DNA from: Diospyros lotus | Lineage: Eukaryota; Streptophyta; Magnoliopsida; Ericales; Ebenaceae | NCBI RefSeq assembly: GCF_014633365.1 | Contig: NC_068347.1 | Location: 33,336,116 to 33,400,115 of the forward strand | Reading direction: 5' to 3' | Length of the DNA stretch: 64,000 nt | In this document: in pieces, positions 10,928 to 22,342 of the stretch | How positions within the stretch are numbered: position 1 is the stretch's first letter | How the letters are laid out: every line of letters begins with the position of its first letter | Position numbers and translations under genes: made by a program | Notes under the pieces: model-generated | Databases searched by the model: none | What the model was told of the DNA's origin: nothing | The model's input: only the letters and a program-made list of their open reading frames with translations

Positions 10928-11705
10928 GTAGTATAAAGTCTATGAGGTGGGGTTCAAAAATCTGGTTCATGAGTGATTGAAAGGTGGTTGGAGTGTTTGT
11001 TAGGCCAAATGACTTGACAAGGAATTCGTAGTGGCCATGGTGGGTACAGAAAGCAATCTTAGGTATGTCAAGGGGATTCATCAGATTTGATGGTAGCCAT
11101 ATCTTAGGTCAAGCTTAGTGAAGACAGTTGCATGTTTCAATTCATCTAACAAATCTTCAATAAGTGGGATTGAAAATTTATCCTTGATGGTAACTTCATT
11201 CAATTGGCGGTAGTCAATGCAAAATCGTCATGTACCATTTTTTTTTTTTTTTAAACTAATGACACAGGGGAAGCAAAGGGGCTATAGCTGGGTCTTATGA
11301 TAGATTTCTGAAGCATCTCCTTAACCAAATTTTCTATAACTGTCTTTTGGTTAGAAGGGTATCGATAGGCAAGAATATTATTAGGGTCTGTGTGGGGTTT
11401 GGGGTTGATTGTGTGGTTAACAAGTCGAGTTGGGGTAGAGATTCAGGCTCTACAAATAGATTTTCAAACTCAGTAAATAGCATATTAAGGAGGTCAGTTT
11501 GATGTACCTTGAGGTTAGCCTTTGGAAGAGTGCTAGCTATCAACATGAATTCCCCTTCTGCCTCTAACTCCTCATTCCTTCTTTCAATGGCTTGGATTGA
11601 GAACAATTGAGCTACCTGACTTAACTTCTGCATGAACATCTTCTGCAACCTTCTTTTGGTTATCATCTTACAAACTCCCCACTCCTTGCTCCCTATCAGT
11701 GTCAT
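10928..11705 (-). pseudogene. Partial RT and protease-RT linker
   Basis: The minus strand reads a linker (MTLIGSKEWGVCKMITKR), then RT motifs, ending with [22 protein letters not shown] sequence near 10970. The RT stops before the catalytic YxDD box. A 13-base T-run at 11240-11252 interrupts the KDGSWRFC motif region. Confidence 0.8.
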
Positions 11706-11857
11706 CTACTTTCCTTCCTTCTCAAACTTCACCTCCATTTTGTTAAAATCAAAGCAAATTGGGCTAATGTGCTTCATCCAATCCACACCTAACACCACAT
11801 CGCAACCCCTCAGTTTAAGGAGCCTCAAATCCTTCTCCCTGCATCTCCCAACAAAAT

Positions 11858-12142
11858 CTAGCACATGTTGATTTGCTTATGACCTTGTTGCCATTCGCTG
11901 CTGTCACTATCAATGGTTGAGTTGGGATCAAGGGGGCATTTCAATCTCCTGACTGTTCCCTCATCCAAGAAACTGTGGGTACTCCCACTGTCAATGAGGA
12001 TCATCAGTTTATTGTTCTCTACATTCCCCTCAACCTTAATGATTTTGTTGTTAGTCAAGCCCTTCAAGGCATGCAAGGATATCTCCCCATTGCCCTCTTC
12101 CTCTTCTTCTTGTGGTTGGGGTGCTTCCTCCTCCTCTCCCAT
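11858..12142 (-). pseudogene. gypsy aspartic protease
   Basis: The open frame shows GEISLHALKGLTNNKIIKV and LMILIDSGSTHSFLDEGTV; DSG is the retropepsin active site. It is preceded by a Glu-rich run (EEEEAPQPQEEEEEG). It belongs to the gag-protease part of the minus-strand element whose LTR is at 13364-13640. Confidence 0.85.
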
Positions 12143-12199
12143 CTCCTCTTCTTCTCCTTCCTATAGCAGGAGTTGCTTCTTACATTGGTGGCTAGGGAA

Positions 12200-13312
12200 A
12201 TATTTGTCCCCACCCCTAAAACAAAGGTTAGCCTACCTCCTCTGTTCGATGGTCTTCCCATATTGGTTAGTCGGAGCTGGCAACGCCAAATTCTTCACCC
12301 TTGGAGACCCTCTCCCCATTTCCTTACCATAGTTCCTTCCTTGAGGCAGACTTCCTTGTGACACCCCCTTGGCTATGATCCTTTGCTTCTTAATCAACGC
12401 CTCCATCATTAGCTCGTGGAGTCTAGTGCTTTCAGCCGCATGTTTGAGGGTCCTAGGCTGGAGTACCTTCACCATTGGCCTCAACTCTTTGTTCAAGCCA
12501 CTTGGGAAGCTTGAAACGAAGCTTCCATCACATATGGATTGTTATTGAGCATAAGAGCCTTGAGCTCCTCAAACCTCAATTGGTACTCCATCACCGAGGC
12601 TACCTGCTGGGGTTTGTTGAATTCTTCTACCACATCGGATAAGCTTTGATCCCCAAATCTCTCACAAAGTTCCTCAGCAAATTCCTCCCATCTACACTCC
12701 TCTCGAACCTTGGACTTAGGCCTAGAACCAAGCATCCCTTGGATCATTGAGGTAGGCAGCTGCCATTGTCACTTTTTGCCTCTCGGCCACCCTGTACCAT
12801 TCGAATATCCTCTCGCACCTCCTGATCCACTAGCGAGGGCTAAGGCCGTCGAACAACAGTGTTTCCAACCTTGGCATGGGCATACTGTGCTGGTTTTGCC
12901 CACTTGCACCTTCGGTCTTCTTCTCCACCCCAATTTGCCACCCTCCTCATCTCCTTCAGAGGCTCCTAATGGCCTCTAATTCAACCCCTGTTCTCGTGCC
13001 ATCGGATCCACTCACCCCTGTCTCGATAAGATGGGATTTGTCCTCTCCCTTGGAGGGAAATCAGGTGAGAGGTTCATTTGATTTTGCCTCATGAACATCA
13101 CCACAAAGCAACTGATCCCTTATTTGGACTCCTAGATCCTTAAGGATTTGGTCAACTACTACCTCCAACTTCCGATTAATTGCCAAAATGGCCTCATGAT
13201 TTCGATTGGATCCCAATTCCAATTGATCCACTCGATTTTGGAGATCATTCATCGAGGAACCATATTGCTGGACTTGAGCCTCCATATTCTTCATCCTAGT
13301 CCCTTCAGCCAT
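12200..13312 (-). pseudogene. gypsy gag remnant
   Basis: Begins MAEGTRMKNMEAQVQQYGSS, a coiled-coil start shared with the element near 62 kb (MVEGTRLKQLENRM). Later parts show retrotransposon gag motifs (EFAEELCERFGDQ, DVVEEFNKPQQ, QLRFEELKALML). Split into several frames by indels. Confidence 0.82.
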
Positions 13313-13347
13313 TGCTACTTACTTCCAACCACCGCGGCCCAATATGT

Positions 13348-13359
13348 GCTTTGATACCA
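13348..13359 (-). other. Primer binding site of the 10.9-13.6 kb element
   Basis: The reverse complement reads TGGTATCAAAGC, one mismatch from the initiator-Met tRNA primer site. It lies 4 bases inside the LTR end at 13364. Confidence 0.8.
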
Positions 13360-13363
13360 AAAT

Positions 13364-13640
13364 TGTTAGATCCTAGGGTATCTAGCAATGATCAATCTAG
13401 ATCTTCTTCCGAATTGATGGTGATTTCAGAGAAATCAAGAGAATTCCTGAAGGAAAGTGAGGGAAAGAGAGAATAGAATTGCAGAGACAGGGAGGGAGAG
13501 AAAGAGAATTGGAGGGAAATTCAAAAATGTTCATTCAATATTCCAGATACTTCTCAAGGTGGAGTAGGCTACAATTTATAACCTCTCCCCCACGTACATA
13601 GGTTCCCGCCAATATACATAGTATCTCCTCTGCATATTTT
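13364..13640 (-). repeat. Truncated 5' LTR, same family as 5378-5737 but inverted
   Basis: The reverse complement ends TCTAACA next to the primer site. It matches 5470-5737 over the U5 and part of U3 and then diverges near 13640, so roughly the first 100 bases of U3 are missing. The junction marks a deletion or the edge of another element. Confidence 0.8.
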
Positions 13641-13878
13641 GACTCGTGTCCTGCTCTATGATACACATCTTTAGTACTTTATGTATATAATCTGTGTTGC
13701 ATTTGATGTGAATTATATGGGGAGAATATAATCTGCCCTTAGCCGTTGGTGGTGAGTTGAAAGGGGAGGCAATCTTGGCCTTTGCTTCTGTTGTGTTTGA
13801 TGTTGATTATATACCAGAAAACACAATCAAAGGACAGAGTTAATGAAAGATCCTAATTAGATATATACTATAGCATAT

Positions 13879-14331
13879 TGATAGGGATATTTTTCTATTT
13901 TAGTTTAAAAAAAAATTAGATTAGGTTTTATCTTGTTCTATTTTGATTTATCATAGTTGTTTAGATAATAGAATTTTATTTAATTTAAGGGTTAGATAGA
14001 GTTATATTTGATTTAGAGATTATAATCATGTTTTGATTAGTTGTTATCTTTAGATAGGTTATCTTTTAATTGTCTATAAATAGGCAACATAATGTAACCT
14101 TTTATTCAGCTTTGGATGATTGAATAATATGATTTCCCCTTTTTGAGTCTCTCTCTCTCTCTCTCTCTGTGTTCTCTTCTTCCTGCTTCTTCTTCTTCCT
14201 CTTCTTCTTCATCATCTTCTTCTTAATCTCTTCTGTTTCTTTGCTACTTTCTGCAACTCTCTTTTTCTCTCTTGGCTTTTCCTTCATCTTGCTTCTTCTT
14301 CTTAATCTCTCATCTTCGAACTATCCTGCAT
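13879..14331 (+). repeat. Left LTR of the small element
   Basis: Matches 14657-15127 from TGATAGGGATA to the CT-rich end. It contains an uninterrupted CT microsatellite near 14151-14168. Confidence 0.82.
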
Positions 14332-14656
14332 CAAATTTGGTGTCACAGCAAAACTCAATTCTGAATTATCTTCAGCTTCCATGAGTTCTACATCACTGGA
14401 CCGTAATTGTCATCAGCACACAGCAATGGCCGCATGGCAACATTCCTTCATCAACAGCCACACAGAGTTCACGAAAGCCACCATAGCCATAGCAATGGCA
14501 AAGAATCACCATCCTCATCCTAAGCCATCAAACCATGGAAGCAGCAAGTTTATCTTACTTTGAGCAAGTTGGTGATGACAATACTCAAACTACTAATGGC
14601 ACAATTCCAAATTCAAAAAACTCGAGGGCGAGTTTTTCTCCTACCCAGGGAGAGAA

Positions 14657-15127
14657 TGATACGGATACTTTTCTATTTTGATTTAAAAAATAAGATTTAG
14701 ATTAGGTTTTATCTTGTTCTGATTTGATTTATCATAGTTATTTTGATAATAGAGTTTTATTTGATTTAGGGATTAGATAGAGTTATATTTGATTTTAGAG
14801 ATTATAACCATATTTTGATTAGTTGTTATCTTTAGATAGAAACTTATCTTTTAATTACCTAAAAATAGGCAACATAATGTTACCTTTTATTCAGTTTTGG
14901 ATGATTGAATAATACGATTTCCTCTTCTTGAGTCTCTCTCTCTGTTCTCTTCTCTCTGCTTCTTCTTCATTGTCTTCTTATTGATCTCTTCTGTTTCTTC
15001 CCTACTTCCTGCAACTCTCTCTCTCTCTCCCTCTCTGTGTTTTTCCTGCTTCTTGCTTCTTCTTCTTGGCTTCTTCTCTTCTCCAACTTCTTCTTCTTAA
15101 TCTCTTATCTTCCTACTGTCCCACGTC
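14657..15127 (+). repeat. Right LTR of the small element
   Basis: Direct copy of the left LTR, somewhat longer because of extra CT and CTTCTT repeat units near 15010-15100. It is preceded by the purine tract at 14647-14656. Confidence 0.82.
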
Positions 15128-15360
15128 ATATGTCCTTGAATATTCTAAGGGGGTGCTTTGTTAATATAAGCCTGCCCTTGCTATTTCTTGCAGTCAAATT
15201 TTAACTCCTTGTTCAAATGATTTCTTTTCTGGTCAACAAGTTTTCTGTTATGGGTAAATTTAAGGATTTTGGTTGTACTGCTATTTCTTCTTACTTTTTG
15301 AGATCTATAATTTGATTTTATGTGATTTCTTTTCTCAAATTCTCTTGTATCTGTTGACAG

Positions 15361-18300
15361 GTCTTTTACTACTTGGGTGAACTTAATGACTCGTTGTCTT
15401 ATGCTCTTGGAGCTGGTTCAATGTTTGATGTTTCTGAGGATTCAGATTATGTTCACACCCTGCTTGGTAGGAATTTTCAGCTTGCTTCCACTCTCTTCTA
15501 ATGCCAAAACTTGTATTTTCACTTTTGAGGTTTTAAGATCTTATTTCTGTTCGCTGTTCTTTTCCCTTAAAGTTGCTCCATTTAGATGGAGTTTGTGAAA
15601 GTTGAAGACAAGATATCAACCATTGAATGTTGTCTTTCTAATTGTTGTTGTACATATTTTTTTTTTCAGCTAAAGCTATTGATGAATATGCCAGTCTCAA
15701 GTCAAAGGCAGCTGAGTCAAATGATGACGCACCCAAAGTGGATTCTCGGTTGGAGGGAATTGTAGAGAGAATGTTGGATAAGTATGCAAAATTATCTGCT
15801 CGTATTTGATATAATGATGCAGTTCAACAAAATATTGGGATGGATAAGTTGCCTTACTATATTTATGTATAGGTGTATACTAGATGGGAAGTTTCAACAA
15901 GCTATTGGGATGGCAATTGAATGCCGAAGGTTGGATAAACTTGAGGAAGCAATTACAAGGAGTGATAATATTCAGGCAACACTATCATACTGCATTAATG
16001 TTTCTCATTCCTTTGTTAATCTAAGAGAATATCGCCGTGAGGTAAGAATGATACCACACTTGTCCTTTTTATAGTAATTTCAATGTTATGAAACCATGAT
16101 TATTTTCTATCAACATTTTTTATGAGTTTGCCTATCCTGAATTTCTGGTTGCTATGGTTGATTCATTTCTTATGGCCATGGAGTTCCTCATCCACGTTAC
16201 TCTTGTTATTTTAATGTTGATACAATCTTCACTGCTGGACTTATTTATTTTGTTGATGCTGAAATCTTGAGAGATGCATAGCAAACTGTTACTGGCATGT
16301 TTTTTTTTTTTTTTTTCTTGTTCAGGTTACTTTGGCCGGCCTATATTTCATATACGCAAAAATATATAGATGTTCATCTAAAGAAAGATGGAGGTGATGC
16401 TTTTAAAAGAAGAGAAATGTGCATTTGCACACTTTATGTGTATGTAAAGAAATGTGGAGGTGATTCTTGAGAGTTTAGAGATCGAAAAAGGAAAAGGCTG
16501 GCTTCTTTAGCTGAGTGGGTGAGGGACTGTTTAGTTGTGGAAAATGACTTCCACTTTTTTATCTGCAATTTTCTATAAATTATCTAGTTTTCGCTTTCCA
16601 TTGAAAATTTGGAAAATGCATCCAGATGTTGGAAATCAGAAAACTAATTTTCATTCTAGAAAATTAGAACATATGTTAAAAAAAGGAGAGATTTTTTAAT
16701 TTCTTTTGTGTAACTTGTGTTCAAGAATGAGATGAAGATGAGTTGTGGAAAATTTTTGGAAGCTGTGTTTTTCAAATCTTTGAATTAATAAGGAAAACTT
16801 AGAAAACTCATTTTAGGAGTTTTCCAAGTTTAGTCTGCATTTTCCAAATCTTCATTTTCCATTTGGAAATTTTTGTATTTGAACGAATTTTCGGCTTTCC
16901 TGTTCTGTGGAGTATTTTATTGGAGAACTGGGACTGTTTTGCTCAACCAAACAGCCCTTTAGGTGCTGGTCACTTCTTCATTGATCTGATAATCTGCTGT
17001 AGTATGACAATTTGAAACATGCAAGTTTGTCACAAGCTTGCTAAAGTTACTGTAGTCATGACTGTCTGCCTGAAATGGCTTTGCATGATTGCATCTCAAT
17101 TTGATCTCATTCAGAATAGATTTGTTGCTTTTATTTGATTTTATATATCTTATTTGTTGTTACTTTAATACAACAATAAATTTATAATATGGGAAAGTGC
17201 GACGTGAGTGGCTCAACAAGGTGTAGGTGACCCACTAGATGCCTGTGAGTCTTAGAGCGACGGGAGAGTCCCAAAGTGATGAATGACTCCCAAGTGACTG
17301 AGAGATCACCCCCCTCCCCCAAAAAAAAGTGACCGAAAGACCTGCTGAGAAAGAAGTCGGTTAGGGGCGTGGGTGAGTATCCCTGCACGAACCTTTCGAT
17401 GCTTGAGTCAGTATTTGAGAGTGTGAAATGCTTGAAAACAAAAGAGTCTATGCATAAGATTGAGCGTACCTTGAGTGAGGAAGGTGACCCTCCTATTTAT
17501 AGAGGGGGAGAGAGATGACAGGTTGCAAGTGACCCACCCTTTTCAATGGGAATCTCGAGGGCATCTTTGATTGATTCTCGCGGCCTCCCAGGAAGGTCTC
17601 TTGGAGAGAGCTCCCGGGCTTAGGCACGATGGTCTCTCATATGCCTTCGAGGGGGACGAGTGATCGAGTGCCTTGGGAGGGTCCCTCGGTGATGCGTCGA
17701 GGGAGGCTCCCAAGGGGTCACTCGGTTGTTTCTGGGTCCCTTGCATGGCTCGTTAGAAGAGGAATTGGAAGGAATTGAGGGAGGGAATTAAGGGAGAACA
17801 GAATAGAGAAGAAGATTAACGGGAAATGAGAGATAGAGAGGGAAATTGGAGGGAGATTGAGAGAGAATGGTAGAGAGAATTAGAATATCATTTATTATTT
17901 CAATCATATCTCCAATCTCTTACAAGTAGCCTTTATATAGGCCTTACTTAGCTGTTAACTGATTCCTAACAGCACCCATGTGCTTCTAACAACTTGTAAA
18001 ATATCTCTTAACAATTATTATAAATCTATTATCATATTACCCCTTTATTGCTCCTAGGGTCATGACAGGGGGGAGACTCAGTTCTGACCAAGTGACTTAT
18101 TAGCTAGCCCCCCTTTATATCTTGCAGCCCATTCGACTCTTATCTAGCACTTCTTGCAACCTCACTCAGCTTATTTAATCGAAATGACCAAGTGACCGAG
18201 TGACCTTTTAATTGGTCTTTAACCGGTCCTCCCCAAGTCCTTTTTGCCTTGGCCCACTTGGCTCAAATTAATCTTCCAGCCCATCTTCGTTGCTTGGCCT

Positions 18301-21300
18301 GTCCTCTTGGGTTGTAAACTCATTTATTGCATCCGGGCCAATTATTGGGCATAACATTATTATTTCTCCAGAAAAAGAGAAAAAAAGAAATGTGATCTAT
18401 GTGGCTTATTGCAGTTGTCTGACGAACATAAATGGATTTGCTGGAAAGAAAGTGGTGATTCTGGATGTGTTTACATACTAATTATATGCCAACTGTGTAC
18501 AGGTGCTCCGTCTTCTTGTTAAAGTATACCAGACACTGCCATCTCCTGATTATTTGAGCATTTGTCAATGCCTCATGTTTCTGGATGAACCAGAGGGGGT
18601 TGCAAGCATCTTGGAAAAGCTTCTTCGATCTGAAAACAAGGATGATGCTCTTCTGGCATTTCAAGTAGCTTTTGATCTTGTTGAAAATGAGCACCAAGCT
18701 TTTCTCTTGAATGTGAGAAATCTGCTCTCTAATGCTAAGTCTCAGCTACTGAAACCTGCACAGCAAGGATCTGCTGCACCAGAGTCTGGTCTAAATGGAA
18801 ATGTTACCGGATCTGAGGATGATGTTCAGATGACTGATGAAAGCCAGCGTAGTGGGAACCCTCAAGAAGATCCAAAGGAAGCAACTTATGCTGAAAGGTT
18901 AACAAAAATCAAAGGAATTTTGTCTGGAGAGACTTCAATACAGCTGACTTTGCAATTTTTGTACAGCCATAATAAGTGAGGCAACAACTGAATCTGTTTC
19001 TCCCCTTATTCTCAAATTCATTTTGGAGGTCTTATTTAAGGTATGGTGGAAAATTTTTGACACCAGCTTTCTACCTGTTCATGCAGGTCAGATCTTCTAA
19101 TTCTTAAGACTATAAAGCAATCTGTGGAGATGAGAAATAGTGTCTGCCACAGTGCAACAATATATGCTAATGCAATTATGCATGCTGGGACAACTGTGGA
19201 CACATTTCTTAGGGAAAATCTGGTAATTCAACTTTCCACTTTCATTCTCTTATTAACTTTTGTTGTGGCATAAGGTCAATATTGTCTTTCTGACCCTTGG
19301 TATTTGTAAACACATGCAGGATTGGCTAAGTAGAGCTACGAATTGGGCTAAGTTCAGTGCAACAGCAGGATTAGGTGTTATTCACAGAGGCCACCTGCAA
19401 CAGGGCAGATCATTAATGGCCCCATACTTGCCACAGAGTGGGGCTGGTGGCGGCGGCAGTCCATACTCTGAAGGTGGTGCTCTCTATGCTTTAGGCTTGA
19501 TTCATGCAAACCATGGCGAGGGTATTAAGCCATTTCTTCGTGATAGCTTACGAAGCTCCAATGTTGAGGTGTTCTGCTTTTCACAATTCAGTCCCTTAAG
19601 TGCCATGAATTTCTAATCTTCTGCTAATAGTATTCATGACTGGTTGGTGCAGGTTATTCAGCATGGTGCTTGCCTAGGTCTTGGGTTGGCGGCTCTTGGC
19701 ACTGCTGATGAAGATATCTACGATGAGATAAAAAGCGTGCTTTACACAGACAGTGCTGTTGCTGGAGAAGCTGCTGGTATCAGTATGGGCTTACTGATGG
19801 TTGGAACTGCAAGTGAAAAGGCAAGTGAAATGCTTGTTTATGCACATGAGACGCAGCATGAAAAAATCATCAGGTAATGTAAATTGGTATTCTGTCATCT
19901 AGATGTCCGGGCGAAGGTTTAATATTGGGTCTTAGTTTTTTATTTGTGCTTGTTCCAGGGGTTTGGCATTGGGGATAGCCCTCACTGTCTATGGAAGAGA
20001 AGAAGAAGCAGATACTCTGATTGAGCAGATGACTAGGGATCAAGATCCTATTATACGTTATGGTGGCATGTATGCATTGGCACTGGCATACAGGGGAACA
20101 GCAAACAATAAGGCGATCCGTCAACTGCTGCATTTTGCTGTATCAGATGTGAGTGATGATGTCAGGCGGACAGCTGTTCTGGCACTTGGGTTTGTCCTTT
20201 ACTCAGAACCAGAACAGGTAAGTGCTTCTATGCTTCTTTTGCCTGTTTTGGAACCTAAGTGGGAGGTCCTGTTGCCATTCTCAGTGCTTACTTAGTGATG
20301 TCATTTCTATGTTCATGTTGGACTTTTATGTGCTTGTAAAACCCGTGTTGACATCTTCCCAACTTATTCCTGGTTTCAAGTATCGGCAATGGCCGGCCTT
20401 ATGTATTTTTGTGTTTGCACGTGCACTTGAACGCATGTAAAAATTTTATGGCTTTGGGTAGATTCACATACTTCATAGCTGCATTATCTGAGTGCTCTAA
20501 GAATAAAGGCTTGGTATGTTGTGATTGTATCTGATTGCTGTTGGACTTGGTTTTATTGCTTGTATGCTACAGACTCCTCGCATTGTCTCCCTCCTGTCTG
20601 AATCTTACAACCCACACGTTCGGTATGGAGCAGCACTAGCAGTTGGCATTTCTTGTGCGGGTACTGGTCTGAGTGAGGCAATATCCTTGCTAGAACCTTT
20701 GACATCAGATGTGGTTGATTTTGTTCGTCAGGGGGCTCTAATTGCAATGGCTATGGTAATGGTTCAGATCGGTGAAGCTAGTGATTCTCGTGTTGGAGCA
20801 TTCAGGTACCGTACACATCGAACTGATTTATGTTTAGCTTCTTTATATCTTTGTTTCGTTGAGGTTTTACTGTTTGTTATTTCAGGCGGCAGTTGGAGAA
20901 AATAATCTTGGATAAGCATGAGGACACCATGAGCAAGATGGGAGCAATTCTGGCCTCTGGAATACTTGATGCTGGTGGAAGGAATGTGACGATAAAGCTG
21001 CTTTCCAAGACGAAACATGATAAGATCACTGCAGTAGTTGGTTTAGCTGTTTTCAGCCAATTTTGGTATTGGTATCCACTAATCTACTTCATTAGCTTGT
21101 CATTCTCGCCCACAGCCTTTATTGGGCTAAACTATGACTTGAAGGTTCCAAAATTCGAGTTCTTATCTCATGCAAAACCATCTTTATTTGAGTATCCTCG
21201 GCCAATTACTGTACCGGCCACTACCTCAACCGTGAAACTTCCCACCGCGGTTTTGTCAACATCAGCAAGAGTAAAGGCTAGGGCTAGTAAGAAAGAGGCA

Positions 21301-21994
21301 GAACAGAAAGCTATTGCTGAAAAATTAACTGGTTCAGAGTCGTCTTCTGCAGGGCCAAATACTGGCAAAGGCAAATCTTCTGGTGATAAGAATGCAGATC
21401 CTATGCAGGTATGTCTCGTCTTTGTAGTGTAGTTCCAGCACGACAAAGATGTCTAAAGCACATCGTTATAGACCTTTCTGTCCCTCTCTCGTTTCCTCTT
21501 TCCCTCGCCCAACATTTACACACGCGATGCTCAGTAGTAGAATCTATCTCTTAAAAGAGTTTTAAAACATTGAAGTCTATTTTTGAGTGGTTATGCCGCT
21601 TTGCCTGCAGTGCTGATATCTTGCTCTTGTTAGCCAGATTAAACTCTTGACCACATTTCTTTGTACCCAGGTTGATAATGCAGCAGAGAAGAAGGCAGAG
21701 CCTGAACCATCATTTGAGATTTTGACCAACCCTGCCAGGGTGGTTCCTGCTCAGGAGAAGTTCATTAAATTTATGGAAGAAAGCAGATATATCCCCGTTA
21801 AGTCATCGCCTTCAGGATTCGTCCTCTTAAAAGACATTCGCCCCGCTGAGCCTGAAGTTTTGTCTCTCACCGATGCACCCTCATCAACTGGATCAGCTGC
21901 CGGTGGCTCAACAACTGGACAACAGGGTTCAGCATCAGCCATGGCCGTCGACGAGGAGCCTCAGCCACCTCAACCTTTCGAATACACCTCATGA
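15361..21994 (+). CDS. RPN2: 26S proteasome regulatory subunit RPN2 (PSMD1 type), 5' exon missing
   Basis: RPN2 is the large non-ATPase scaffold of the 19S base, with proteasome/cyclosome helical repeats, placed at the centre of the regulatory particle. Exons by GT/AG and phase: 15361-15466, 15670-15781, 15873-16041, 18503-18975, 19087-19222, 19320-19568, 19653-19873, 19959-20217, 20573-20805, 20886-21408 and 21671-21994. They sum to 2805 nt (934 residues plus stop) with every phase consistent and no internal stop. The protein begins [17 protein letters not shown] and ends QPFEYTS, as in plant RPN2, which is about 1004 residues long; roughly 70 N-terminal residues are missing. Characteristic segments are [20 protein letters not shown], the repeat core around [20 protein letters not shown], and a Lys/Glu-rich acidic linker near the C-terminus. 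Intron 4 (16042-18502) carries LTR-like insertions. The starting exon is either more than 15 kb upstream or lost. Confidence 0.95.
16513..16966. mobile_element. Probable MITE in an RPN2 intron
   Basis: The ends GGGACTGTTTAGTTG and CAACCAAACAGCCC are imperfect inverted repeats of the CTGTTTGGTT type seen in Tourist-like MITEs. The body is AT-rich with repeated TTTTCCA/TGGAAAA motifs in opposite orientation in the two halves, suggesting long inverted arms. No clear target duplication was found. Confidence 0.6.
17185..18360 (-). mobile_element. LTR fragments inside RPN2 intron 4
   Basis: On the minus strand 17185-17750 reads as an LTR-like sequence with a TATA site (CTATAAATAGGAGG, plus 17493-17506) and GTCACTTGG/GTGACC motifs. 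Similar GTCACTTGGTC motifs recur at 18090-18230. Between them, 17752-18068 resembles the window's gypsy LTRs (TGTCATGACC start, TATATAAAGG, a CT-rich U5). The best reading is one LTR split by another, but I find no matching target duplication, so boundaries are uncertain. No coding sequence is present. Confidence 0.6.
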
Positions 21995-22300
21995 TTCCAG
22001 TCCTGAACCAGTACTTTGTTTGGGCTGAGCGTACGAACTGTGGCCTTTTATTGCTGAACACGATCAAATCACCCACCTACGGGTAACCCTTCATTTATCC
22101 GGCAGCTGTTTTCAAGAGGAAGACCGAACTGCCATTGCCTGTGGCTCAAATTCGGCTCGTCGTCCATCTGGTGAAGCAAGCCCTGTTTGCTGCTGTAACT
22201 TTGTCTTGCAGTGGCTGCCATGGTGAAAAACATATATGTTTCTGAAGTTGCTCCTACGTATTTTAGGTCGTAAGGTAGATTGCAGTCAACCAACAATCTT
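21995..22300 (+). other. Probable RPN2 3' UTR
   Basis: Non-coding DNA directly after the RPN2 stop, followed by a CT microsatellite. No perfect AATAAA is seen here; the assignment rests on position. Confidence 0.45.
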
Positions 22301-22302
22301 AT

Positions 22303-22303
<1 letters not shown>

Positions 22304-22339
<36 letters not shown>
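22304..22339. repeat. (CT)18 microsatellite
   Basis: Uninterrupted CT dinucleotides just downstream of RPN2. Confidence 0.95.

Positions 22340-22342
<3 letters not shown>

Larger units (their letters stand above)
10923..13640 (-). mobile_element. 5' part of another gypsy element, minus strand
   Basis: Order from high to low coordinates: a truncated LTR (13364-13640), a primer site, gag, protease with an intact DSGSTHSFLDE motif, a protease-RT linker, and the first half of RT, which ends abruptly at 10928 within the FIL segment just before the catalytic box. RNase H, integrase and the other LTR are absent. Family resemblance (HALKG protease region) to the element at 1-5157 is clear. Confidence 0.85.
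13879..15128 (+). mobile_element. Small non-coding LTR retrotransposon (TRIM/LARD-like)
   Basis: Two direct repeats of about 450-470 bp (13879 to about 14331 and 14657 to about 15127) flank only about 325 bp of internal DNA. Both start TGATA and share a TATA region, a TTTTATTCAG block and a long CT-rich tail. A primer-like site (TGGTGTCACAGC, two mismatches from the initiator-Met site) follows the left LTR, and a purine tract (AGGGAGAGAA) precedes the right one. No pol is encoded. CATAT occurs at 13874-13878 and 15127-15131; exact ends are ambiguous by two bases. It lies 230 bases upstream of the first visible RPN2 exon. Confidence 0.82.

Noticed and set aside
14102..14384. Lys/Glu-rich and Phe/Leu/Ser-rich frames
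   Set aside because: They translate the CT-rich tail of the small LTR element on either strand.
20553..21446. Minus-strand frames overlapping RPN2 exons
   Set aside because: They are shadows of the plus-strand coding exons.
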